Assembly: GCF_040581485.1 (NCBI RefSeq)
Contig: NC_090129.1
Coordinates: 7,240,501 to 7,304,500, forward strand
DNA from: Linepithema humile
Lineage: Eukaryota > Arthropoda > Insecta > Hymenoptera > Formicidae
Reading direction: 5' to 3'
DNA length: 64,000 nucleotides
Shown: positions 24,421 through 35,000 of the stretch, piece by piece
How positions within the stretch are numbered: the stretch's first letter is position 1
Layout: each line of letters opens with the position of its first letter
Program-made: the position numbers and the translations under genes
Notes under the pieces: model-generated
Databases searched by the model: none
Seen by the model: only the letters and a program-made list of their open reading frames with translations
What the model was told of the DNA's origin: nothing

Positions 24421-27400
24421 CATCGATATTCCGGACTACAATGGAATAAAACAGAATTTTATAACTCCATAGGCCAGAAAAGCATCGATGTCCAGAAAAA
24501 AAACACGAGATCGCGGTTATAAAAACTCTTGCATCACATAGATAGCCCATTATAAAAGATGGATTGCATAACGCCAAAAAAATATTTCTCCTGTTCTACA
24601 GTCGAGGTTAATGTAAACGTCCAAACAAAAGAGGCTTCCTTGAAAATACGGAGTACTGTTACGCACATAATCGTACGCCTTTCCCCTATCTTTAGTGTCG
24701 ATATTTTTCCTCGTTCGAGAGACGTAAATAATAGGGAAGGAAACGAGGAGTCTCGGCTGCGTTTCTTTGACCACCTTCTCGCGCCGGGATAATCGATCGC
24801 AAAGATGAGTCATCCCTCTTATGAGAATTTCAACGCTACGAGGGATGCGATTATCGAGGGTTCGTAAAAGGCAAGAATAGGCACAGGCGGCCATAAGAAT
24901 TTATTCTGTATCACAGTTGCAACGGTTGATGTTTAACAATGCAAAATTTTTTAACATTTAATAAATAATCCAATGTACGGCTTACCATGCCGTACAAATT
25001 AGTTAATAATTTATATTTTAATAATGCTCTAGATTGATTATATAATGTTTGATTAATAACGTTATTTTATTAATTAACAATATTATATTTTATATAAAAT
25101 AGTTAATATTTTATAATTTAATATTGTTAATATTTTCCAGAATAAAGTTAATTTCTAGTTTTAATGTAATTTGCGCGAGACACTAAAAATCTGCCATAAT
25201 GACGCCATATAATGTCACTGAACTGCAACACATCAAAAGATGCGCAAGAGAAAGGTAAGCTCTAAAATTCACAGCAGACCACCCATTATTACTGAATAAT
25301 TATACTTGGTTGAAGAATCGCGGCCGTGACAAAGTCATGAAAATTCGAACACAAGGCTGTTTCTATGTGCAAGCTTCCGGAAACGACTTAGCGTCGACCG
25401 GAAACTTCCAGCGACCTCGTTCGCTCGTTTCCGCCATTAAACGAGATCATGCCTTACATTCTCGTTGGAATTATAACAGACATCTCCCGATGACATATTC
25501 AGTTTAACAAAAGACCCGATTGTGTGTGGAAGATGAATTAAAGGAAAAGGAAGAATAACTTCTCTTATTAAGCCTATCAAGCCGTCTCTTGCTTGGACAT
25601 ACAATGTAACAAACAAGCGTTTTGTCCATATACAGAATAATTTCAAACAAAATTTCAGAGACCGTTATATTGCAGATATTAAAAATATTGTTCGCTCAAA
25701 AATGGAGAATATTTTTTTTATTTCACTGAATAAACATATATTTTTATCCGTCCCAAAATTTACTTTCCGATTGTTTTTCTAAAAAAAATAGAAATCTAGC
25801 TTTTAAATTTAAAAATAATAATTTTCTATTATCATGAAATTTTATGACATCATACAAGATCGCTCGGATAAAACTAAATAATATATAGATTAATAATCGG
25901 ACGCCACGAGTTCAAGCGGTATCATTATTTATTTATAACGAAAAGTTATCTTCTTCATATGTTCAACGAGTGCATAAACATAAACCGGGATTATTTCGAA
26001 ACATTGCGCGTAAACCACCCGTTGCCAACAAAATGGTTCGCGTGTCGTGCTATCATGCACTTCTGCGCAAACGAGACGACTTTCACTCGACGTTTCTTCC
26101 GCTCCCGGGCTTTCATAGTGAAACGAAAAGCTCATTGCACAGCATAGAAATATTCAGCCTCTGTCTGGTCGTTGGATGACCACAGATTGGTCTTTTGCAT
26201 AAAGAGTAACGTCTCCAGTTACAGTAACGGCTTTTGTACGCATGTTGTGCTCGCAAATGCACTACCCTTTCCCTCCCGCTACGCCCGACGCTTCTACCAC
26301 TTTGACAATTTCTGGACTCTCTCGCAAGCCTACACGATGTTACAGGTGCGATTGCAAGTCTATTCGCAGCTGTCACTATGTTCTCACTTGATAAGAGCAC
26401 AGACGTGCGCTGGAAGCGGAGATGGCCGTCTCGCGAATGCACGGCACGACAAAGGAAGCAAGATGGGAATTACTTTGCGATCGATAGCGCACTCGCCGGT
26501 GGTTCCGCTAATTTCGTTTCGTCTCGTTGCTCGTGACTGACATGACTCGATAAGAAGATGCTCGCAAGTTCCTTATTTGTTGTGTACTACTATCTTATAC
26601 TCGCGTAACTTGAACGAAGTATATCGTATCAGATTCTCAGAATACTTGAGAAAATAAAAACCAGCTACGGGGAAATTTTTTAAATTTAGTTGCAGAGTTT
26701 ATTTTTCACATCGTCGATGAATATTCATCGCACAATTCCACGTATTTGCATGTATATTTAATTTTAAACATGCAAAAATAATTTTTTGTATAATCCTATC
26801 TATAATTTGCAATTCTAAACCAAGATTAGGCCTTTTCAGTTTTGACAAATATTTCAATCAATTCCAATGAATTATGCAGAGTTCAAAATTATATAAAAAA
26901 AAGAAAAAAATGTCACAAATTAACTATAATGCTTTTTTATGTATATGCGGCGTTGTCGCGCATAAACTTGCTTCCATCGTTTCTTTATCTGTCGTGTCGT
27001 ACATTTATGTCTTACTGTATTGTGAGGATTGAAGTAAGACGTCTGCAGAAGAGAGAATCAGTTTCTATTATGTACAAGCGTCGCCACGTCGTACCAACAG
27101 ATAAAGACGATGTCGCACAAACGCAAAGAGTTACACAGACATAAATCTGACTCTCGGCTTGGCGCACCCAGAAAATGTTCTATCATATCCTGATTCTATA
27201 ACATTCCAAAGAAAATCGGAAATACTATGGACTTATCTCCATAAGCAAGAAAACACTGAAGCAATAAAATTGTGAAAACGTACTTTTCCATTCACAGTAC
27301 AAAGAGAAAAATGTCGTAATAATATTCATTAAAAGAGACAACGATTTAGCTTCCTGACAACCCTTAGAGCACCGTAAAATGTGGAAAAATCAAACTTTAA

Positions 27401-29744
27401 AATTCACACGGTTGGAGCCCGAGACAATCTTCATTAAAACATACATAAACTTTCATCCCATGAGAAAAAATAACTTCCTAGCCGCAGAAAATGACCGTTT
27501 TGAACAAAATGGCAAAACAAAAGTGCAGAAGAGAAAATGAGGATGATGAACATTGCAAGTACAAAAACGAAACTAAAAGAGAGAGAGAGATCCACGAGGA
27601 AAGACGTGAAAATTATAGACGGACTGACCTACAGTTCCATTTCATGAGCTTGAAGATCGGTCTTTCTCTAGTTTACTAAACTGGTTCGATCGTTTGATCA
27701 AAAACCAGTTTCCATGCTCCGACGATCGATCTCGCTCGCCTGCGCACGTGTATACGACATCCTAGATTTGAAATTCAATTATGCGTTCAGAAGGAAAGAA
27801 TCATCGAGACAGAACAAATAGGCAAATTATGATTAAAACCAGTAGTTTTTGTTTCCTAGGTGCATAGGACGCGTAAACGCGTTTGTAGTCAGTCAGCGAA
27901 ATAAAAATAGTGTGAATAACAAGTAAAAATATCTAATAAAAAAATTCTATGTTCGTACAGGATCAAGTATTTTTGCAACTTACGTACAGAAACATATAAC
28001 AAGGCATAAAATATATGTCTAAAAACTTTATACAACAATCTAAATAATAGAATAAATCCTACCCTAAAAATTTTCTAAAACTATTAATTTCGAATAATTT
28101 CAAATACTTTTGTAGTATAAAGTTAAATCTATTTCACATTTTTATGTTTTAATATTTCTTCTGAAAGAATTTAATATAGATTATAGATAGTGTGAAACAA
28201 AAATTGTGAAAGTTCTTTTAGCAATCAAAACTATGTTGCAATATTGACAAAAGCGGTCACGAAGTGGCAAAAAGGCGAAAGAAGAACAATAAGCAACGGT
28301 AAACAACCTCTATAATATCTAGGAACTAGAAGTGGGCGTGTATAGACACGGTCGATACTCTTAGAGAACAGCGTGGAGGTAGAAAAGAAGCACAACTACC
28401 GTTTATACCTTGTTGCGTAGGAGCAACAATATCTTCCTACATGTAAGAAAAAATTGGCTGGCTTAGCCGGTGGTCCTTGGCAATGAACTCGTTTTCAATT
28501 TATTGAATCGAGTAAAGAAAAATAATGCAAAAAAAGAAACAAAAGCAACTCAATCCAAACAAAGTTGTGGCAAAAATAAGTTCCTGAATTCTCTTATTGT
28601 TAGTCGAGAAAATCTTATGTAAGAAGACTTAAAGTAATTTCTAAAAAACGAATTTTTGTTGTCACAAATCACTATTTCTTTCTTTAGCTCCGTTAATGAG
28701 TAACAAAAGCAAAAGATAAACAATTTTCTACGGTTTAAGATTTTTTCAAAATAGAAATATCAAATTTTTAAATAAAGAATTTTATTTTTCTGTAGTGGAA
28801 AACTTGCAAAACGATACCGTTAACCCGTAAATAGCAGAGCAGTTTTCTGACAGTGATCTTAAGATCTCGTCAGTGTTCATAAACGTTCTGTACGTTCAGT
28901 ATAAATAAAAAAAAAAGTTGTGACCTCGATAATAAGCGTGCGTTCGTGGACAGTGACACTTCCATGTATGCAACTCTGGCGTGGGCATGAAAATTATAGA
29001 TACTGACTTTTTCTCGAGGCAAAATTATTATCAAAAGTGTTTTGCATTAACTTACGCAATTTAATCGAAAAATAATGACTACTCGACAGCTTTCATATTA
29101 TGTTTCGGCACACCGGAATATTGTGTGATAAAACAAATACAAGTTTTATTTTCAGGCAAGTGATTGCGAAGAAAATTATCCATCTTACATGAATTATATT
29201 ATAACATTTTAATTTATCTTCGAGAATTATGTCAAAATAAGATCCTTGCCATCTTAAGTGTAAAAATATATTTAAGTAATTGTCGAAGCATTCTGTTTGG
29301 AATTCCGCTGTGGTGGAGACATACGCGACCGTGCAAAATGCAAGCAATAAAAGAGCAGACAGAAAATATGAGAAACAGAGGAAGTAGACAGAGGAGTCAC
29401 GACGCCTTACATAATAGTTGGCAGTTGGCACAGTTCTCGCGCACGGCTGTCGCTTATTCACGCGTGAAACTTGCGCGAGACTAAGGACGCATTCACACGC
29501 AATTGCCCTTGCAAGGAAAGTTGGAATTTTCGCAATATCTTTTTGTTTTTTTTTTCGTCTGGCAACGACTATATATAAACAAACAAAAAAACAAAATGCA
29601 TTTTATTCTATCTCATCAAAATAAAATATTTTCATCGAGCATGGGAAGCATGGCAATAAATGTATCTGTATGTGTTTAAATGTTTGTCTATTCGCAAATA
29701 AAATTTGTGAAGACATTATCAGTCTACATTATCATTATGCCACT
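24421..29744. other. Long non-coding stretch
   Basis: AT-rich with balanced patches near 24780-24890, 25310-25500, 25950-26560 and 27650-27760. Overlapping frames of 122 (plus) and 109 (minus) codons at 26113-26540 shadow each other and resemble nothing I know. A 122-codon minus frame at 29093-29461 has a hydrophobic run, but this follows from a pyrimidine-rich tract. No supported gene. Confidence 0.45.
27678..27711. repeat. 34-nt hairpin
   Basis: AAACTGGTT and its exact reverse complement AACCAGTTT enclose 16 bases that themselves hold GATC half-sites. It is too short for a microRNA precursor on its own. It could be a regulatory palindrome. Confidence 0.4.
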
Positions 29745-29783
29745 GAGATTAATACATTATCATATTGATAATATATTAATCTC
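29745..29783. repeat. 39-bp palindrome beside MITE
   Basis: GAGATTAATACATTATCA, three bases, then the reverse complement with one mismatch. The right arm overlaps ATTAATCTCAATC (29775-29787), which recurs in direct orientation at 30143-30155 on the other side of the neighbouring MITE. It may be part of the same element or of its target. Confidence 0.55.
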
Positions 29784-29797
29784 AATCTGATAATATG

Positions 29798-30135
29798 CTC
29801 GAGAAAAAATGGTGCAATTGGTCAGATGTAAATATATATAATTAGTTATAAAAAGATCTAATAACATATGTAATTTTATATGATCATATAAAATATTACA
29901 TGTTATCAGATCTTTTCATAACTAATTATATATATTTACATCCACTAGCGGATCCTGATGTCGATAATAGGGGGGGTTTTGACCTGCTTTAATGCATTTT
30001 TTACTAAGATTCTTGAAACGGATCCAGCAAAATTGATTTTTTTAACTTGGAAGGGGGGGGGTTTAAACCCCCTCCCTCCCCCCCCAGGATCCACTAGTGT
30101 TTACATCTGATCATATTATACCGTTTTTTCTCGGG
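29798..30135. mobile_element. Palindromic MITE, split by a later insertion
   Basis: With the internal 157-bp element and one copy of its target duplication set aside, the two halves form a nearly complete palindrome centred on TGATCA at 29881-29886. Ends read CTCGAGAAAAAATGGT on the left and, reverse-complemented, CCCGAGAAAAAACGGT on the right. Arms share CAGATGTAAATATATATAAT and further sequence down to the centre. There is no coding capacity. The direct repeat ATTAATCTCAATC flanks it (29775-29787 and 30143-30155) and may mark the insertion. The superfamily is uncertain. As RNA it would fold into a long hairpin. Confidence 0.75.
29943..30099. mobile_element. hAT-like MITE with 8-bp target duplication
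   Basis: 157 bases bounded by 15-bp terminal inverted repeats CACTAGCGGATCCTG and, reverse-complemented, CACTAGTGGATCCTG (one mismatch). It is flanked on both sides by exactly TTTACATC (29935-29942 and 30100-30107). Eight-base duplications are typical of hAT transposons, and GGATCC next to G/C homopolymers near the ends recalls insect hAT MITEs. Internal sequence holds G-runs and matching C-runs around a TTTAAA centre (about 30052-30085). There is no coding capacity. It inserted into the older palindromic MITE. Confidence 0.8.
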
Positions 30136-30826
30136 TATTAACATTAATCTCAATCGTGAACATTGGTAAGCTTAAAATGAAAAAAGTGATAAAGAAGAGA
30201 GAGAAATATATTATTAAAAGTATAAAAATACATAGAAAAAATAATCTTAATGTTTCAATTTTGAAAAAGATTTTTCTCAAACACTAAAATATCTAAATCG
30301 TTTGAATATGTTTATGAAATTTTTCACCCAAAAATTGCAGCATAATAAAAAATATAATAATGTGTAAAACATACTCCGAATATCATTAGCAAATTTGAAA
30401 CAAAATTCCTTATTAACTGCTGTAAAACAGAACTGCTGTGAAACTTGAGTTTTAATATTATACGACTATAATTCTATCAAGATTATCAAGTTTCAACGAA
30501 GAGAGAAACGCGAACGGAAGGGAAAAGAAAGCGACGCCAAATTAAAGCCGACGGTCTTGAACGGACATCTAAGAACCGCCGGTTAATTGCACACAATCGA
30601 TAATAATCGAATATCAGACGGAACTTGAAACGAGGCGGCGCGCCAAAGTGGTCGGTATAAATAATTTTGTGAGCTTCCAGAGGTTGCCGATCTCCGATGT
30701 ATATAGGGTAACGAATCAGCCATGACGGCAAACACATAAATGCGTACATGTTCGTGCAACTTGTACGCGCACGACGAACAAGTATGCCGAAAATAGACGC
30801 CGCGTTTCTCTCTCCATTTAACTCAC
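30136..30826. other. AT-rich stretch, then GC-balanced island
   Basis: AT-rich to about 30480. The block from 30480 to 30826 is balanced and CpG-containing, with GGTTAATTGC-type motifs. An 87-codon minus frame (30486-30749) fills most of it. It begins with ATG but has no recognised similarity. It may be a regulatory block upstream or downstream of the exon candidate at 30827-30877. Confidence 0.3.
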
Positions 30827-30877
30827 AAAGCGAGATTCGAGCGTTTGTCTATCTTGGCGGACATACATATATTTATA
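30827..30877 (-). other. Possible 51-nt exon, or TATA-type promoter
   Basis: On the minus strand a pyrimidine-rich acceptor (TTGCTGTTTCTTCAG) is followed by 51 bases and a consensus donor GTGAGT (plus 30821-30826). The length is a multiple of three and frame 0 is open (YKYMYVRQDRQTLESRF). However, the putative exon starts TATAAATA, which also matches a TATA box directing transcription into the minus-strand island. One signal or the other could be chance. Confidence 0.25.
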
Positions 30878-30956
30878 CTGAAGAAACAGCAATTTCTAAA
30901 GAATCATAAAACTCGGTCCATCTCGATGGTCACTAAAAATATCTTTCCACGTTCTC

Positions 30957-30981
30957 AAAAAAAAAAAAAAAAAAAAAAAAA
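30957..30981 (+). repeat. A25 homopolymer
   Basis: Twenty-five consecutive A. I looked upstream for a retroposed sequence ending in this tail and found none. It is best treated as a simple repeat, though a degenerate retroposon tail is possible. Confidence 0.9.
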
Positions 30982-33900
30982 CCAAAGAAACCTTGTCAAA
31001 AGATTAATTAAATCGTTTCAGCTCACCGTACAACTTCTCTTCCTTCAAATTGTTAGAAGCTTCGAGCAATCTTCATGTATGGTTAGAACATGCAAAGGCG
31101 TTTCCTCTTTCGCGATTTCCACCATCATTTCCAAGATGAATAAGAACACAATTACCGCATGTCGCGTGAGTATGTAATAGTAGTGAAATAATTCTAAGAA
31201 ACAGAGAGAACCGTAACATAAAAAAGGAGGATCTTTCTAGCGGTACCTTGCGATTTGTAACAGAGATCGCTAAGTATGATTCGGTCGTGTAAGATGAACA
31301 CGCATGATAGAGATTGAAAATCAACCCCGCACAGGATGCGTCGTGTACGAGCGAATCGCTGACTGTCCACAGACATATTTGAACTTATCATAAATGGAAG
31401 AGAAGCGCATCGTGTTTAGTGTGCGCGTTAATTCTGAATAGTAGCCAGAAGTGTGTTAACTTCTAGAAATCTAGTTTATCCACCGACTGATTAATTAAAT
31501 TTTACGATTTAGCAGACGAAGCGCGCGCTTCTCCTTTAGAACGTAACGATACTGCGGTTAGATAAATTCTCCACGGCACCCGGAAGATACATCGTAACGC
31601 AAACGATATGAAGCCTTGTTTTCAGAACAATTGTTCCTTTGCGTCGTCAAAATTAATTATCACGGAAGTGCGGTACAAATGCGTTTCTGTATTAACGATG
31701 CACGTGATCTTGGAGGTGTGAAAAATTACACAATATCTGATGGAAGCCCAAGCAGAAACAATACAAAAACTCACTTGAGAATTAATAAAATGATTAACAA
31801 AATTATTATTGAAGCATTGTGAAGCGCCAAAGTGTTATAAAATAGGAAGCTTCAGAAACTATAATAAAGACAGCGTATATTAAATAAGAAAATACTTCAG
31901 CAAGATTCACGTTCCGTTATGATAATATAATATATATACATAGCAAAAATCGAACAAGATATGAGAAAAAAATAGATAATTGATTAAATCGGCAAACAGC
32001 GGAAAATTCTCGAATACGCGCACGAAAAAAGGCTGGCACAAATCCTGCCGCAAAACTATCGCTTTGCTGTCCACAGAAGTAGACAATAGTTTTACATCAG
32101 AGGAAAGAGATTGTAACTTTTAACGAGGCGCTCAAAACCCAGGTAGGAAAGGACGAGTTTGGAACAGGTACCTCGGTATAAAAGAAACGAAATATGATTT
32201 CGATGTGAGAGCAAGAAAGACGAAGAAAGACGAGAGCACAACGGGTGGGCCGAGAAAGAGGGTACGAAGAGGATTTTGTGAGACAAAGAACCTCAAGTAT
32301 CTTGACCTAACTCGCGTAACAATTGGTCGATTCTCTCGTTGTTTCCTACCTTTCTTTTCAATGCACCACATTCAACAAACAACATCAAATCGATTTTTGT
32401 GAAATCTCTTAATAGCACATACTATTGATCGAATATTATATATATTTTTTCGTTTCTCAGCATTAATGATCTAAAGGTATATTTTTAGAATAATATTGTC
32501 GAGGAAAATTTGAGGTAAATTTTATATTATTTATATCATTAATATTATATGTAAAATATCAGTTTGTATTAAATTGTATAAATCCTATTTTCCGACAATA
32601 GTAAAAAAGCTTCTATCGATTTTGTGCTTAGAATACATTTCGTAAAATTTGACGTAAAGATAAAATTCAATTTGTGAAGAACTCGATTTAGAAAGCTTAC
32701 AGTGACGATAAAAATTCTTCTTTCGTCAAATTTAAGCATTTCTATTTGAAAACTTCTTAATCATCAACGTATCGTTTAATCTAGTTATCCAGCAGAATGC
32801 AAAGTCTAAAACTATCCGGTTTGAAAATAGCATAGTTGTATTTTCACAGTCGAGTTTTTTCGGTCTTATGCCCCGCAACAACTGTTAATTACCGATATCA
32901 TAAAATTTAGGTCACATATACATATATATCAGAGATGCGCGATACTGTTCGATTAATTTGCGTATATAAACACACTCGCATACGTTCCGCATCCTTTATG
33001 TACTCTCGACAAACATGTACGTCTGTTCCGCAAACTTGAGCAAAATTTCATTAAACATTACGCGTTCTTCCTCCTCTTGTTACGTGACTTGAAAGCTAAA
33101 TGAAATGAATGAAGCAATCATAGTTTTGAACAAATTTTACCGAATAACACGAAATTGAAACGTTTCTTTTTTTTTTATACGCGCTCCAATAGCAAACTAT
33201 AAAATAAAACTATAAAATAAAACTATAAAATAAAATGGTTACTCTCCGTTGCTTTCGATTTAGTGTCGCACCAGTTTGTGATTTTAACGTTTCGTATGCG
33301 AGTTTACATGGCCCTTGCAAATTCGTTTTCCAATGTCGAGTGTTTGTCGACATTTTGCCTCGATCGTCGAAATTTTCGTCGCGGTACTTTGTTCCGTCTC
33401 GCTGTGCGGTCGACAGAATCGCTGTTTTGTGATCTCGCTTTCAGTATCGCTTTATTGCACGCACGAATCGATATCCACAACGCGCTCTTTTTCTTCAGTG
33501 AATTTAACATGCGGTACCACCGTGTTGCATAATTCCTCTAGGCGTTATATCGCGCATACGATGATGTAACGGTGCGAATAAATGTGTGCAAATAGCAGCG
33601 TTATTTGTATTATATCGTTCAACCGAAACACTATTTTACTTTCGCGTTACGATAAGTTTACTGCAAAATTATCTGTGATAAGTATTACTATTATATGCTA
33701 TTTCTTACTTCTCACAGTTCACAAAAAGTAATCCGAATATACTCGTGTTTCTCAACACGGATTTAGTGGAATTGATTTACTTAGGTAATCTACGAGAAAG
33801 TTGCATGATAAAAGTATTAGTGTAAGTAGGCTGTAAGCAACATAATACCCTGCGATTAGTGCAATTCATTCATGACTCATGGCCGTTACCTGAACACAAA

Positions 33901-34068
33901 TATTTTCTATAATAAATGCAAATCCGTTATAAACAAAAATATCGAAAAGTTGCTTAAAAATAAAAATGAATAAAAAGTAGCAAATGAAATATAATACAAA
34001 TAATATTTATGGAAAAATAGAAATTTCCTAAGAATTTCCTGGACCCTTTTTGAACCTAACATAATATA
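30982..34068. other. Mostly AT-rich non-coding stretch
   Basis: Balanced patches at about 31200-31600, 32100-32400 and 33235-33570. The last is CpG-rich with overlapping frames in three registers and follows directly after a triple 13-bp repeat. No supported gene. Confidence 0.45.
33196..33234 (+). repeat. 13-bp tandem repeat, three copies
   Basis: Three perfect head-to-tail copies of ACTATAAAATAAA. Confidence 0.9.
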
Positions 34069-34876
34069 TGAAATTCGTCATCATCTAATACGATATTACG
34101 AAGCCCCAAAACTTATCGACAGACGAATCTACGCATGCTCCTGCGAATGTGGTTCCTTTCTGAGCGAACTGTACCACCGGTTGGGTCGGTCCTGCGCCCC
34201 ATGAAAGGGCTTCTCGAAACCAGTATCCAACGGCAGTGACGAATTAGCACTGCGCTACATTCTCTGCACCAAACTTTCGACCACATCGCCTTACTAAATT
34301 ACAAACAAATTACTACTCTGTGGACCCGCACATACATCCGCATCGTGATTCGAAGCGATTCAATCACGAGATTGCGTGAGAAGACGAATGATGCAAACGA
34401 ATAGCATGCCGAATCTGCATTTGTAATCTGTGTGGCGTTGTGACATTTATGTTATTTGCGATATAAACAACTATATTCATCCGCTTTATCAGAAAATATT
34501 ACTTCGAAGAAATCGAGATATTACCTAATCTTAGAAAATATAAATTGCGAATGAGTATTATTTTAATGACGAATAAAGTTTCAAATACTGTGCTCTTTTC
34601 TCAACTATAAGCTTTTCAACAAATGTATAAAATCTCTTTTTTTTTAAAGAAAGCTGCAGGTAAAGAAGCCTCCGTTTAAAATTGAAGAATTGCTTATTCT
34701 TCTCCATATTCTCTTTGGTTCAGAAGAAATACAAAATCCTCGTGTTCGCCGGTTGATATTCTCATAACAATTCGCTCAGAAAGGAACCACGTTTACAAGA
34801 GCATGCATAAATTCGTCTGTAGATAAACTTTGGGGGCTTCGTAATACAAAATCGTATTAGATGAAGACGAACTTTA
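34069..34876. mobile_element. Non-autonomous DNA transposon with long inverted termini
   Basis: About 808 bases with terminal inverted repeats of about 105 bases (34069-34172 and 34767-34876). Both arms contain CATCTAATACGAT, TATTACGAAGCCCC, CAGACGAAT and GGTTCCTTTCTGAGCGAA in the same order, with roughly 80-85% identity. Outermost bases are TGAAATTCGTC and TAAAGTTCGTC, each bordered by TA (34067-34068, 34877-34878), which suits a TA target duplication as in Tc1/mariner-type elements. The interior (about 590 bases) has no long frame, so it is non-autonomous or decayed. It lies immediately next to a 5S rRNA-like sequence. Family not recognised. Confidence 0.75.
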
Positions 34877-34879
34877 TAG

Positions 34880-35000
34880 CGATAAATCACGGCGTACCCA
34901 AGCGATCACCCATAATCTTGGCACTAACCGTGCTCAAAGTGGCTTGACTTCGGTGATCATACGAGTGGGTGTTGCTAGTCAAAATAGTGATGTCATAATA
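34880..35000 (-). pseudogene. Degenerate 5S rRNA copy
   Basis: Read on the minus strand, the sequence follows insect 5S rRNA through its second half: TGATCACCGAAGT, then an AAGCC region, CGGTTAGT and GGGTGATCGCTTGGG in the right order and spacing. The internal C-box region is best kept. The first ~40 positions align only loosely and the outer stem is not complementary, so a functional 5S rRNA is unlikely. It could be a dispersed 5S pseudogene or the head of a 5S-derived SINE (SINE3 type). Its 3' end coincides within a few bases with the edge of the neighbouring transposon. Confidence 0.7.

Noticed and set aside
28461..28472. TGGCTTAGCCGG, exact match to the polymerase III A-box
   Set aside because: No B-box or tRNA fold follows. 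A 12-base degenerate consensus is expected by chance in 64 kb.
29093..29461. 122-codon minus frame with a transmembrane-like run
   Set aside because: The hydrophobic run arises from a pyrimidine-rich tract. No splice borders or similarity support a gene.
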